Shown: positions 15,495-23,586 of the stretch, piece by piece
Layout of the letters: each line of letters opens with the position of its first letter
Numbering within the stretch: the stretch's first letter is position 1
NCBI RefSeq assembly: GCF_000406165.1
Contig: NZ_CM001977.1
Location: 2,272,396 to 2,336,395 of the forward strand
Length of the DNA stretch: 64,000 nt
Reading direction: 5' to 3'
Origin: Dickeya zeae NCPPB 2538
Lineage (GTDB): Bacteria > Pseudomonadota > Gammaproteobacteria > Enterobacterales > Enterobacteriaceae
Notes under the pieces: generated by a model
Told to the model about the DNA's origin: nothing
Databases searched by the model: none
What the model saw: the letters and a program-made list of their open reading frames with translations, nothing else
Made by a program: the position numbers and the translations under genes

Positions 15495-15887
15495 ATGACG
15501 ATCAAACGCTACGGCATTGAGGGTGGGACCGGTACCGGCGGGCAAAAACTGCCATTCGCACGGGCCGTCGAAGCCGATGGATGGCTGTATATCTCCGGTC
15601 AAACGCCTATGCGTAATGGTGAAGTGGTGGAAGGTGGCATCATCGAGCAAACGCAGTTAGCGTTCGATAATTGCCTGACTATCATGCGTGAAGCGGGTTA
15701 CCGTGTGGAGGATGTCGTCCACGTCACCGCGGTATTAACCGACGCCCGTTACTTCAGTTCATTTAATAAAGTATTCAGTGAAATATTTAACGGCCATCCC
15801 CCCGCACGAATTTGTAGCGTGCAGGATTTAGTCGTCGACTGCAAAGTGGAAGTGGATATGAAATGCTTTCGTGCCGATCGCAAGTAA
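15495..15887 (+). CDS. RidA family enamine/imine deaminase
   Basis: A 130-residue RidA/YjgF/UK114 protein: LPFARAVEADGWLYISGQ, and the active-site Arg105 in HPPARICSVQDL, with a conserved Glu at 119 (KVEVDM). RidA hydrolyses 2-aminoacrylate and related enamines released by PLP enzymes to keto acids and ammonia. As first gene of a cluster ending in a PLP-dependent dehydratase/aldolase-fold enzyme, it would clear the reactive product. The ATG follows AAGGAGCATGCGGC. Confidence 0.93.
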   Translation: MTIKRYGIEGGTGTGGQKLPFARAVEADGWLYISGQTPMRNGEVVEGGIIEQTQLAFDNCLTIMREAGYRVEDVVHVTAVLTDARYFSSFNKVFSEIFNGHPPARICSVQDLVVDCKVEVDMKCFRADRK

Positions 15888-16024
15888 TTAATCCCACGCT
15901 AAAAACAGGTTAATTATTTTAATTTTATGCGTCAAAACCAGGGTGCCTGTTATTAATAAGCGTTTTCCACTTTTCTGCAAAATAACGGTTTTCATATCAT
16001 CTCCATTCAATAAGAGAGCATAAA

Positions 16025-16861
16025 ATGAACACAACATCGCTAAAAATAAATACCAGGATCTTTGCCAGCGCGCTGGTGTTGTTGACCCTGGCAGGCTGTA
16101 CGCCTACCGATGAGAAGAAGGCTGACAACGCTGCGCCGCAGTCTGCCCTTCAAACCGTTTTGCAACGTGGGACGCTACGCGTTGGCGATTGTCTGAGCTT
16201 CGCGCCATTCGGCTTTTATGACCAGGCAGGCAATCCTGATGGGTACGATGTGGATTTGGCCAAAGCCCTGGCAAAAGCGATGGGCGTCAAGCTGGAGATG
16301 GTCAACACCACCAGTGCCAACCGTATTCCTAACCTGCAGACCAATAAAGTGGATGTCGTGTTTTGTAACTTCACCCGCAACCTGGAACGGGCCAAAGAAA
16401 TCAGTTTCACCGCCCCGTATGTCGTGGCAAGCGAAGCTATGCTGGTGCGTAAGAACAGCGGCATTCAGTCCGCTCATGATATGGCTGGCAAAACCATCGC
16501 CACCGTGAAAGGCTCAACAAACGGCGACGAAGTGCGTAATCTCGGTATCGATGTCAAGATTCAGGAATACGACTCATCCCAGGCAGCCATTCTGGCGGTA
16601 AAACAAGGCCAGGCCGATGCGATGATCGAAGATAATAATTTCCTCGCCTATCAAAGTAAGCTCGACCCAACACTGACGGTCACCAATGAAGCATTGGTTC
16701 CGCTTGAATACAACGCATTCGGCGTGAAGCAAGGCGATCAGGTCTGGCTGAATTACCTGAATGAATTCCTGTTTGAGATTAATGCATCCGGCCAAAATGC
16801 AACGCTGTATCAGAAATGGTTTGGCAGTAAACCTCGCTACCCACTGAACCCACAATATTGA
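16025..16861 (+). CDS. Amino acid ABC transporter, substrate-binding lipoprotein
   Basis: A 278-residue family 3 solute-binding protein. Signal sequence with lipobox LAGC (Cys25). The binding domain begins at VLQRGTLRVGDCLSFAPFG. The ligand-contact signatures are GYDVDLAKALAKAMGV and GKTIATVKGSTNGDEV, and it ends YQKWFGSKPRYPLNP. The family takes polar amino acids and opines; the exact ligand is unknown. It is anchored in the periplasm and feeds the permeases encoded just downstream. Confidence 0.93.
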   Translation: MNTTSLKINTRIFASALVLLTLAGCTPTDEKKADNAAPQSALQTVLQRGTLRVGDCLSFAPFGFYDQAGNPDGYDVDLAKALAKAMGVKLEMVNTTSANRIPNLQTNKVDVVFCNFTRNLERAKEISFTAPYVVASEAMLVRKNSGIQSAHDMAGKTIATVKGSTNGDEVRNLGIDVKIQEYDSSQAAILAVKQGQADAMIEDNNFLAYQSKLDPTLTVTNEALVPLEYNAFGVKQGDQVWLNYLNEFLFEINASGQNATLYQKWFGSKPRYPLNPQY

Positions 16862-16910
16862 CCGCGCGTGGCGCAACATTCACTGTTGCGCCGCTCAAAG
16901 GAGCAGACCC

Positions 16911-17651
16911 ATGAATTATCAATGGCTAACCCTGTGGCACTATGGTGGTACGTTTCTGACGGCCACCTGGCTGACATTGCAGGTCACCCTGCTGGCTTTT
17001 GCACTGGCGATAACACTTGGCCTGTTAGCGGCGCTGGCAAAAGCCTCATCGCTGGCACCGGTACGCTGGCTGAGTCACGGCTATGTGGAGTTCATTCGTA
17101 ACACGCCGGTGCTATTACAAATTTTCATTATTTTCTTCGGGCTGCCCTCACTCAGCATCACCATGAGTGCAACAACAGCCGGGATACTGGCATTAGGCAT
17201 TAATGTCGGCGCCTACTTATCGGAAACCTTTCGGGCCGGCATTCAATCTGTACCGAAAGGCCAACTGGAAGCCGCCTGGATTCTGGGTATTCCACGTCGG
17301 CACATTTTCCTGAGCGTAGTGCTGCCACAGGCCACACGCGCTGTGTGGCCTGCCATTATCAACAACCTGATCCAATTGCTGTTAGGTACCTCGTTGTTAT
17401 CCGCCATTGCCCTGCCGGAACTGACGGGCACCGCAACCGTCATCAATGCCCGCACATTGCTGTATATCCAGACCTTCAGCATTGTGACGGTGATTTATTT
17501 GCTGCTCAGTAATCTGTTTTCATGGCTGGGCCATCTGGCAGGAAGGCGTCTGTTTACCCCTCCGCTGGTCACACCGGTAAAAAAGCCCGTCGCCGGGCGG
17601 ATAAAACAATGGCTGACTAATTCGCTGCTAAAACGGGAGAATGCGCTATGA
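16911..17651 (+). CDS. Amino acid ABC transporter permease 1
   Basis: A 246-residue HisM/GlnP-type inner membrane permease with about five membrane segments. It carries YVEFIRNTPVLLQIFIIFFG and the EAA loop LEAAWILGIPRRHIFLSVVL that contacts the ATPase. AAGGAG lies upstream. Its stop overlaps the start of the second permease (ATGA, 17648-17651), which implies coupled translation. Confidence 0.93.
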   Translation: MNYQWLTLWHYGGTFLTATWLTLQVTLLAFALAITLGLLAALAKASSLAPVRWLSHGYVEFIRNTPVLLQIFIIFFGLPSLSITMSATTAGILALGINVGAYLSETFRAGIQSVPKGQLEAAWILGIPRRHIFLSVVLPQATRAVWPAIINNLIQLLLGTSLLSAIALPELTGTATVINARTLLYIQTFSIVTVIYLLLSNLFSWLGHLAGRRLFTPPLVTPVKKPVAGRIKQWLTNSLLKRENAL

Positions 17652-18292
17652 ACGACATCATCAGCAGCTCACTACCGTTGCTGTTAACCGGGCTTGGTAC
17701 CACGCTGGTGCTCTCGGTAGCAGCGATTATTGGCAGTACGTTGCTCGGCTTGCTGGCAGCGGTGCTACGCACCAGCCGATTGCCCATCGCCCGACAACTC
17801 GCCCTGCTGTACATCGAGCTGTTTCGCGGCACACCAGTGCTGATTACGCTGATGTTTATCTACTTTGGCGTCGCTTATTTCGGTTATGACATTAACCTCT
17901 TCGCCGCCGGGATCCTGGGGCTGAGTATTTATCAGGGCGCTTATATCGCAGAAGTGTTCCGCGCTGGTATTGAATCGGTTCCCAAAGGGCAATGGGAAGT
18001 ATCGTGGATTTTAGGGTTATCCAAACGCCAGACCTTTCTCAGTGTGATCCTGCCCCAGACACGTGGCATCGTGCTGCCCCCGCTGACTGGGCAATACCTG
18101 TCGCTGATTAAGGATACCTCAATAGTCAGCATGATTGGCATGTCAGAGCTGATGCATCAGGGGCAGGCAATTGTCGATCGCATCGGCCAGCCGGTCATCA
18201 TTTATGGGCTGGTCGCCCTGCTATATTTCGCCGTTTGTTTTCCGCTTTCCCGTTGGGTTCAACATCACCAGGCCAGGAGCCAGTTATCATGA
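17648..18292 (+). CDS. Amino acid ABC transporter permease 2
   Basis: A 214-residue HisM/GlnP-type permease: YIELFRGTPVLITLMFIYFG, EAA loop WEVSWILGLSKRQTFLSVIL and SLIKDTSIVSMIGMSEL. It overlaps permease 1 by 4 bp and the ATPase gene by 4 bp (ATGA at 18289). With two different permeases the transporter is a heterodimer in the membrane. Confidence 0.93.
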   Translation: MNDIISSSLPLLLTGLGTTLVLSVAAIIGSTLLGLLAAVLRTSRLPIARQLALLYIELFRGTPVLITLMFIYFGVAYFGYDINLFAAGILGLSIYQGAYIAEVFRAGIESVPKGQWEVSWILGLSKRQTFLSVILPQTRGIVLPPLTGQYLSLIKDTSIVSMIGMSELMHQGQAIVDRIGQPVIIYGLVALLYFAVCFPLSRWVQHHQARSQLS

Positions 18293-19026
18293 GCAAATCC
18301 GCCATTACACTGAGCCGTATTTCCAAATCATTCGGCACCACCCAGGTGTTGAAAGCCATCAGCCTTGACGTCTCACCAGGTGAAGTGTTGGTGCTAATTG
18401 GTGCATCCGGTTCCGGCAAAAGCACCGTATTGCGTATTATGAGCGGCCTGGAAAGTGCCGACAGCGGCGAGATTTGGGTCAATGATGTGCCGTTGCATGA
18501 TACCAACCGCAGCCATGAGATCTGTGGCCACGTTGGCATGGTGTTTCAGCAATTTAACCTGTTTCCACACAAAACGGCGCTTGGCAACGTGACCTTAGCG
18601 CTGATAAAAGCACAAAAATTACCTGAAGCCGAGGCCACGAAACGCGGTATGGCTGCACTGGAACGTGTCGGGCTGGCGGAGCGCGCGCACCACTATCCTG
18701 CGCAGTTATCCGGCGGGCAACAGCAGCGGGTTGCCATCGCCCGGGCATTGGCGGTTGAACCCAGGATTATGTTCTTTGATGAAGCCACGTCTGCACTCGA
18801 CCCTGAGCTGGTCGGTGAAGTAATGGAAGTCATGCGCAGTCTGGCTCGTGACGGCATGACGATGGTGGTGGTAACCCACGAAATGGGCTTCGCACGCAAA
18901 ACAGCTGACCGTGTAGTGTTCATGGATCAAGGCATAATCGCAGAACAAGGGTCGCCCGAGCAGATTTTCGTGCATCCGCAGAATCCCCGTACCCAACAGT
19001 TTTTATCCCGCGTACTTGAACATTAA
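18289..19026 (+). CDS. Amino acid ABC transporter ATPase
   Basis: A 245-residue GlnQ/HisP-type ATPase. Walker A GASGSGKST, Q-loop VFQQFNLFPHKTA, signature LSGGQQQRVAIARAL, Walker B IMFFDEATSALD and the switch His in VVVTHEM are all intact. The ATG at 18289 is preferred over 18235: it overlaps the permease stop as ATGA, has CAGGAG upstream and matches family length. Confidence 0.95.
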   Translation: MSKSAITLSRISKSFGTTQVLKAISLDVSPGEVLVLIGASGSGKSTVLRIMSGLESADSGEIWVNDVPLHDTNRSHEICGHVGMVFQQFNLFPHKTALGNVTLALIKAQKLPEAEATKRGMAALERVGLAERAHHYPAQLSGGQQQRVAIARALAVEPRIMFFDEATSALDPELVGEVMEVMRSLARDGMTMVVVTHEMGFARKTADRVVFMDQGIIAEQGSPEQIFVHPQNPRTQQFLSRVLEH

Positions 19027-19037
19027 CAGGAGGCGTC

Positions 19038-20309
19038 ATGTCGATTCACTTTCCGTTGCAGGCTGATGGCTTACTGGATGCGCCACACACCGCACCGCGT
19101 TTTAAATCTGTTGCCGGTAGCGGTGCGGAATACTTGCCCATAGGAACGCCGGTACTAAGCAGTGAAAAGGTGTTCTCCCCATTGATGTTGATGAAGCAGT
19201 CCGCTTTGGAGAACAACTTGCGCCAGTTGGCGGCCTTCTGCCGCGAGCGAGGCGTGATGCTGGCAGCTCATGGCAAGACATCTATGTCGTCGACTGTTTT
19301 GCGCCGGGCGATTACCGAAGGTGGCGCATGGGGCATCAGCGCCGCGACGCCTGCGCAAGTGCGTGCACTGCGTCACTTCGGCATTCGTAATGTTTTTCTT
19401 GCCAATCAGTTGGTTGACCCTGCGGGTATCCGCTGGATAGCGCAATGGCAACAACAGCACCCCGACCATGGTTTCCTCTGCTACGTCGATTCACTACACG
19501 GGGTAAAACTGCTGGAACAGCATCTTGGTCATAGCCGTATCTCGGTGTTGCTGGAGATGTCAGTCAGCGGCGGCCGTACTGGTTGCCGCTCACTTAAGGA
19601 CGCTGTGATGATTGCCGACGCCATCGCGGCAAGCCCATCGTTACAGTTGGTTGGTGTGTCAGGGTATGAAGGTGCATTGGGCGCCGGGCGGGATGCCTCC
19701 GGTATCGCACGAGTGAAATACTATTGCCACATGCTAATCACCACCGCCGCACAGCTGGCGGAAAAGCGCTTATTCGGCAGCGACAACATTATCCTTAGCG
19801 CCGGTGGTGGGGCGTGGTTTGATGTGGTCACAGACTGTTTGACTAGCGCCCGGTTGCCATTACCGATTATCCCCTTAATCCGCTCCGGTGCCTATATGGC
19901 GCATGATAATGGTCTCTATGCGCGTATCGCACCATTCGCCCAGCCCGGTAGTCACCACCATTTCACTGCCGCACTGGAAATCTGGGGGCGCGTGTTGTCA
20001 CGTCCAGAACCTGGACTGGCATTTCTCGATTTTGGTCGACGCGATGTGCCATTCGATCAAGATTTACCTATTCCGTTATGGATCCGCCAGGCAGACGGCA
20101 GCGCGGCACGTTCGGCCGCGCAGTTGCGCATCACGGAAGTTAACGATCAGCACGCGTACCTCATCCTGCCAGACACAGAACCACTACAGCCCGGAGACTG
20201 GGTGGGCTGTGGCATTTCCCATCCTTGTACGGCATTTGATAAATGGCGCTACCTGCCATTGGTTGATGACCATTACTGCGTAACGGATTCACTGGAAACC
20301 GTATTTTAA
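19038..20309 (+). CDS. PLP-dependent amino acid deaminase (D-threonine aldolase/D-serine dehydratase fold)
   Basis: A 423-residue fold-type III PLP enzyme. The PLP lysine is Lys80 in VMLAAHGKTSMSS, the barrel follows (SVLLEMSVSGGRTGCRS, VGVSGYEGALGAG), and the C-terminal domain ends with GCGISHPCTAFDKW. The His and Cys there match the metal-binding pair of D-threonine aldolase and eukaryotic D-serine dehydratases. Annotated relatives are called amino acid deaminases. The likely reaction is deamination or aldol cleavage of a D- or beta-hydroxy amino acid brought in by the upstream transporter. AGGAGG lies upstream and it closes the operon. Confidence 0.85.
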   Translation: MSIHFPLQADGLLDAPHTAPRFKSVAGSGAEYLPIGTPVLSSEKVFSPLMLMKQSALENNLRQLAAFCRERGVMLAAHGKTSMSSTVLRRAITEGGAWGISAATPAQVRALRHFGIRNVFLANQLVDPAGIRWIAQWQQQHPDHGFLCYVDSLHGVKLLEQHLGHSRISVLLEMSVSGGRTGCRSLKDAVMIADAIAASPSLQLVGVSGYEGALGAGRDASGIARVKYYCHMLITTAAQLAEKRLFGSDNIILSAGGGAWFDVVTDCLTSARLPLPIIPLIRSGAYMAHDNGLYARIAPFAQPGSHHHFTAALEIWGRVLSRPEPGLAFLDFGRRDVPFDQDLPIPLWIRQADGSAARSAAQLRITEVNDQHAYLILPDTEPLQPGDWVGCGISHPCTAFDKWRYLPLVDDHYCVTDSLETVF

Positions 20310-20487
20310 GACGCTAACCTCGGCCCCTCGGATGTGGTTATACCATTATGACGATTGAAAATGACTGAATGACAAACACCGCGGCAATAAGACCTTAAAC
20401 ACAAACGGTGTTACAGCAGATTTGATTTAACGTGGGAGGAGGAACGGCTGGCAAAAGCATCGCAAGGGGAATGGGTAAAAAGGGAAC

Positions 20488-20514
20488 GGGTAATAGGGAG
20501 ACTATTACCCTTTT
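20488..20514. terminator. Convergent terminator between the deaminase gene and ftnA
   Basis: GGGTAATAG (20488-20496) and CTATTACCC (20502-20510) form a 9-bp stem with TTTT on the plus side. It is just beyond the stop of ftnA, between convergent genes, so it can serve either strand. Confidence 0.6.
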
Positions 20515-20518
20515 CATA

Positions 20519-21028
20519 TCAGGCAGATGGGGTTACTGAAGCCGCCATTTTTTTCAAATCCTGATCAATAAAGAACAAGCCGCCTTCCTGTGCATTCACC
20601 ATACCCAGCTTGTCGAGAATGGATTTGAACAGTTTTTCTTCTTCGTGCTGTTCCGACACATACCACTGCAGGAAATTAAAGGTGGAATAGTCCTGCAATG
20701 TCATAGCAGCATGAGCCAGTTCATTGATTTTTTGGGTAATCAACTGCTCATGCTCATAGGTCAGTTTGAAGACATCCTGCAACGAATCAAACTCGATCGG
20801 CGGTGCGGCAATCGCGCCCAATTGCGGCATGCTGCCGGTGTCGTTCAGATAATCGAACAGGCGTTGCATGTGATCCATCTCTTCACGGGAATGTGATTTC
20901 AGGAAAGCCGATGCACCTTCAAAACCTTTATCGCCACACCAGGCGCTCATCTGCAGATATAAATTGGCGGAGTAAAATTCAAGATTAAGCTGTTCATTCA
21001 GCTTTTGAATCATTTCTTTTTTTAACAT
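20519..21028 (-). CDS. ftnA: Non-haem ferritin FtnA
   Basis: 169 residues. Ferroxidase ligands are at the same positions as in E. coli FtnA: Glu17, Glu50 and His53, Glu94, Gln127 and Glu130. It forms a 24-subunit cytosolic shell that oxidises and stores iron. It stands alone, with two Fur-box-like sites in the upstream region. Confidence 0.95.
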   Translation of the reverse strand: MLKKEMIQKLNEQLNLEFYSANLYLQMSAWCGDKGFEGASAFLKSHSREEMDHMQRLFDYLNDTGSMPQLGAIAAPPIEFDSLQDVFKLTYEHEQLITQKINELAHAAMTLQDYSTFNFLQWYVSEQHEEEKLFKSILDKLGMVNAQEGGLFFIDQDLKKMAASVTPSA

Positions 21029-21334
21029 GGCCGTTCCTTATTTTACTGGCAGGTGACTGGTTTTCTTATTATGCCTGTAAAAGACGAAATTTAAAACATT
21101 TCGTTAACACGAAATTGCAATAAATCCTTTATAACTTCAATGCATTATCATTTAGTTATGCGAATAATTTTCATTATTCACATAGTTAGAAATGGCTTTG
21201 ATAATTATTTTCATTACTTTTTTATTAAGCATTCTGGGTTTATTAAAAATCCAGGTTTATAAAAAATAAAGTCAGTATGCTTGTCTGCATAATATGCCTG
21301 ACACCGGCATATTCCCCTTCGCTCACCAGTGCAC
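21029..21334. other. Upstream region of ftnA
   Basis: 306 bp between ftnA (minus) and copD (minus). It holds promoter DNA of ftnA and the Fur-like boxes; no gene is visible. Confidence 0.5.
21162..21217. promoter_or_regulatory. Two Fur-box-like sites upstream of ftnA
   Basis: GAATAATTTTCATTATTC (21162-21179) and GATAATTATTTTCATTAC (21200-21217) each resemble the Fur consensus GATAATGATAATCATTATC with a few mismatches. E. coli ftnA is induced by Fur through distal sites that displace H-NS, which fits a position 130-190 bp upstream. Confidence 0.5.
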
Positions 21335-22213
21335 TCATGCCGGAGACAATGTCGCCAGAACACTGACCAGCCCAACCACCAGAACAGACAACAACAGTTC
21401 TGCCATCGTCAACCGAAGAAAATAACCGTAAGCAGCATGCCCAGCATGCTGAAAGCGCGGTACTACCCAGTAACGATTGAACAACGCTAACAGTACCATG
21501 GCAGCGACCAGAAAAACCTTCACCGCCAGCAACGCGCTATACACCCCGAACGGCGGCAATGGCCAGCCGAGAATCAATCGGGCATTCACCAAACCAGTCA
21601 GGATTGCCAGCGCAACCGCCAGATGACCGAAACGAGAAAAGCGCATCATCGTTAGGATGGCATCGTCACGTGCCGACACCCGCTGCGCATCCCGTAATAC
21701 CGGCAATAAAGGAGGCAGTCCGCCGACCCAAAATGTCACCGACAGCAAGTGTATCGCCTGACTCAAGCCATGCACTATCCCGGGCCATCCCTCCAACATC
21801 GCCGCGTGACCTACCCACGCCATACCACAGAGCTGGGCTACGCCAGACACCAGCATGCCCGTTAGCCATCCACTGCGGTGCCAGAACACCATCGCACACG
21901 TGATTAACGCCAGCGCCGGTTGCCAGATCCATAGCATCCCGAAACGGGTACCCAGTACGGCATACCAGGTACTCACATCACCGATATTACGCCAGTCACC
22001 GCTCATCAATCCGGTCTGAGCCGCCAGGATGCCAACAGCGGTCAACACCGCTACGATGCTGCTGAACACCATCACCCCATACAACCGTAACACCAACTGC
22101 GCACGGTAGGTACGGGGGGACAGTAACCGACAATAACAGACTGTCCCCACCAGCAACATGAGGCTAGAAAAATGTCCGATACGCAATGCAGCGTATACCG
22201 CCTCCAGCAGCAT
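21335..22213 (-). CDS. copD: Copper resistance membrane protein CopD (YebZ)
   Basis: A 292-residue polytopic protein with about eight membrane segments: SSLMLLVGTVCYCRLL, VVAVLTAVGILAAQTG and AIHLLSVTFWVGGLPPLLPV, the latter with the conserved His and Trp of CopD. It follows copC by 18 bp on the same strand, and the pair moves or binds copper across the inner membrane. In E. coli the operon also contains yebY; here yebY is 15 kb away. Confidence 0.9.
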   Translation of the reverse strand: MLLEAVYAALRIGHFSSLMLLVGTVCYCRLLSPRTYRAQLVLRLYGVMVFSSIVAVLTAVGILAAQTGLMSGDWRNIGDVSTWYAVLGTRFGMLWIWQPALALITCAMVFWHRSGWLTGMLVSGVAQLCGMAWVGHAAMLEGWPGIVHGLSQAIHLLSVTFWVGGLPPLLPVLRDAQRVSARDDAILTMMRFSRFGHLAVALAILTGLVNARLILGWPLPPFGVYSALLAVKVFLVAAMVLLALFNRYWVVPRFQHAGHAAYGYFLRLTMAELLLSVLVVGLVSVLATLSPA

Positions 22214-22231
22214 CAGCCAATCACTATCGTA

Positions 22232-22612
22232 TTATTTGACGTCAAAACGATAGTTTCCCTGCGTTTTATGACCATCGACAGACAACACATGCCAGGAAAC
22301 CTGATAGCTACCACTGGCTAACGGCTTTTCAATCGGCACCACCATTACATTATGGTGATCACTTTCTACCGTCGCCTTGCCTACCGACACCGCCTGCCCC
22401 GCTAGCGTCAATTCAACGCCACTGAACGCAGGTTCGATATCTTCAGAAAAAAGCAGCGTCAGAGAAGACGGTGCTGTTTGTGCTGCAACCACCTGGTCTG
22501 CCGCTGGAGTCTGGCTTTTGAGATGGGCATGCGCCAGTGCAGCCTGAGAGATAAACAGGCTTCCCACGAACAGTACTGCATTCATCACCGGAAAAAACGT
22601 ACGCTTCAACAT
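22232..22612 (-). CDS. copC: Periplasmic copper-binding protein CopC (YobA)
   Basis: 126 residues with signal peptide (MLKRTFFPVMNAVLFVGSLF..., cleavage before HAHLKSQTPA). The N-terminal His of the mature protein and the later His in ESDHHNVMV and SVDGHKT match the copper(II) site of the CopC family. The ATG at 22612 is chosen over 22633 because AAGGAT lies 6 bases upstream. It is the first gene of copCD. Confidence 0.92.
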   Translation of the reverse strand: MLKRTFFPVMNAVLFVGSLFISQAALAHAHLKSQTPAADQVVAAQTAPSSLTLLFSEDIEPAFSGVELTLAGQAVSVGKATVESDHHNVMVVPIEKPLASGSYQVSWHVLSVDGHKTQGNYRFDVK

Positions 22613-22773
22613 TGTCTTATCCTTTCTAATCATTTTCTGTTGTGTTCAGTTAACGCAAAACAACGGCAAGGATACGGGCCGCCCACCGCCTTGTCGAGGG
22701 TCCGCAGAGTAACAGGATTTGCCAATTCCGCACTTCTGCTTTACTTTTGTGGCGCAACAAAGAGGAGGCAATC

Positions 22774-23004
22774 ATGGGATACAATCTGGCCGACCTGCCT
22801 TATGAAGAAATGGAAAAGGTCAATGTGGATTTGGCGGCATCTGGCGTGGCGTTTCGCGAACGCTATAATATGCCGGTGATCATGGATGAAATCGAACAGC
22901 AACAACCCGCACATCTGCGTCCCTATTTTCGCGAAAGGGTCAGTTACTACCGGGAGCTATCCCACCAGTTCTCCACCTTACCGTACGACCCAAACAGCAA
23001 ATAA
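22774..23004 (+). CDS. holE: DNA polymerase III theta subunit
   Basis: 76 residues, MGYNLADLPYEEMEKVNVDL, with the compact three-helix pattern of HolE, which binds and stabilises the proofreading subunit epsilon. The ATG at 22774 has AGAGGAGG 6-10 bases upstream; 22747 is a less likely start. It is divergent from copC, the arrangement of yobA/holE in E. coli. The E. coli genes yobB and exoX that follow holE are absent here. Confidence 0.93.
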   Translation: MGYNLADLPYEEMEKVNVDLAASGVAFRERYNMPVIMDEIEQQQPAHLRPYFRERVSYYRELSHQFSTLPYDPNSK

Positions 23005-23235
23005 CGGCGCCATTCATTAGTACAAACTCACAGCAACGCTATCCAATACAAACGGATAGCGCCTGATTACCCACCCTATACAATTTTCGCCATCGTTTCT
23101 CTATTCAATTAGCCCTTGCCTGCTCAATTCTTCGCCGTCATTTGCTGGCCAAAAAAGCACTTTTTCACTTGCATCTCCTCACAAACAGGAGGTTAATAAA
23201 CAGGCATACCAACCTTTTACCAAGCGAGGCACAAT

Positions 23236-23352
23236 ATGAGTAAAGGAATGGACAGCAAGAAAAACGCCAAGAAAAAACCGCTGAAAACCGCCGAGCAAAA
23301 ACGGGCGGAAAAACGGGCTAAACGGGCTCAACCGCAGCCTGAAATTAGCTGA
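23236..23352 (+). CDS. Small basic protein, function unknown
   Basis: A 38-residue, lysine-rich peptide: MSKGMDSKKNAKKKPLK, then TAEQKRAEKRAKRAQPQP. About 40% Lys/Arg. It resembles short conserved basic proteins of proteobacteria, possibly nucleic-acid or ribosome associated, but I cannot name it. AGCGAGG lies about 10 bases upstream of the ATG. It lies convergent to ptrB. Confidence 0.65.
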   Translation: MSKGMDSKKNAKKKPLKTAEQKRAEKRAKRAQPQPEIS

Positions 23353-23586
23353 AACTAACTGCGTTGCCATAGGTTTCGTTGTTCACCGAACAGAGCACCA
23401 TTAAGGCAACATCCTGCGATCACCCTCTGCCTCCTGACACCCGGTGATCGCAGTTCCAACGCTTCCCGTCTGGCTTCTCGCTTTTCTTGTCTGGTTTTTA
23501 GTAGCGTTTTTCTGGTACGGCCTTTTCTGACGTTAGGGCTCAACAAACCACGTGCCAGTCTTGCTCCGCTTCCCCTGTCCGGTGTA

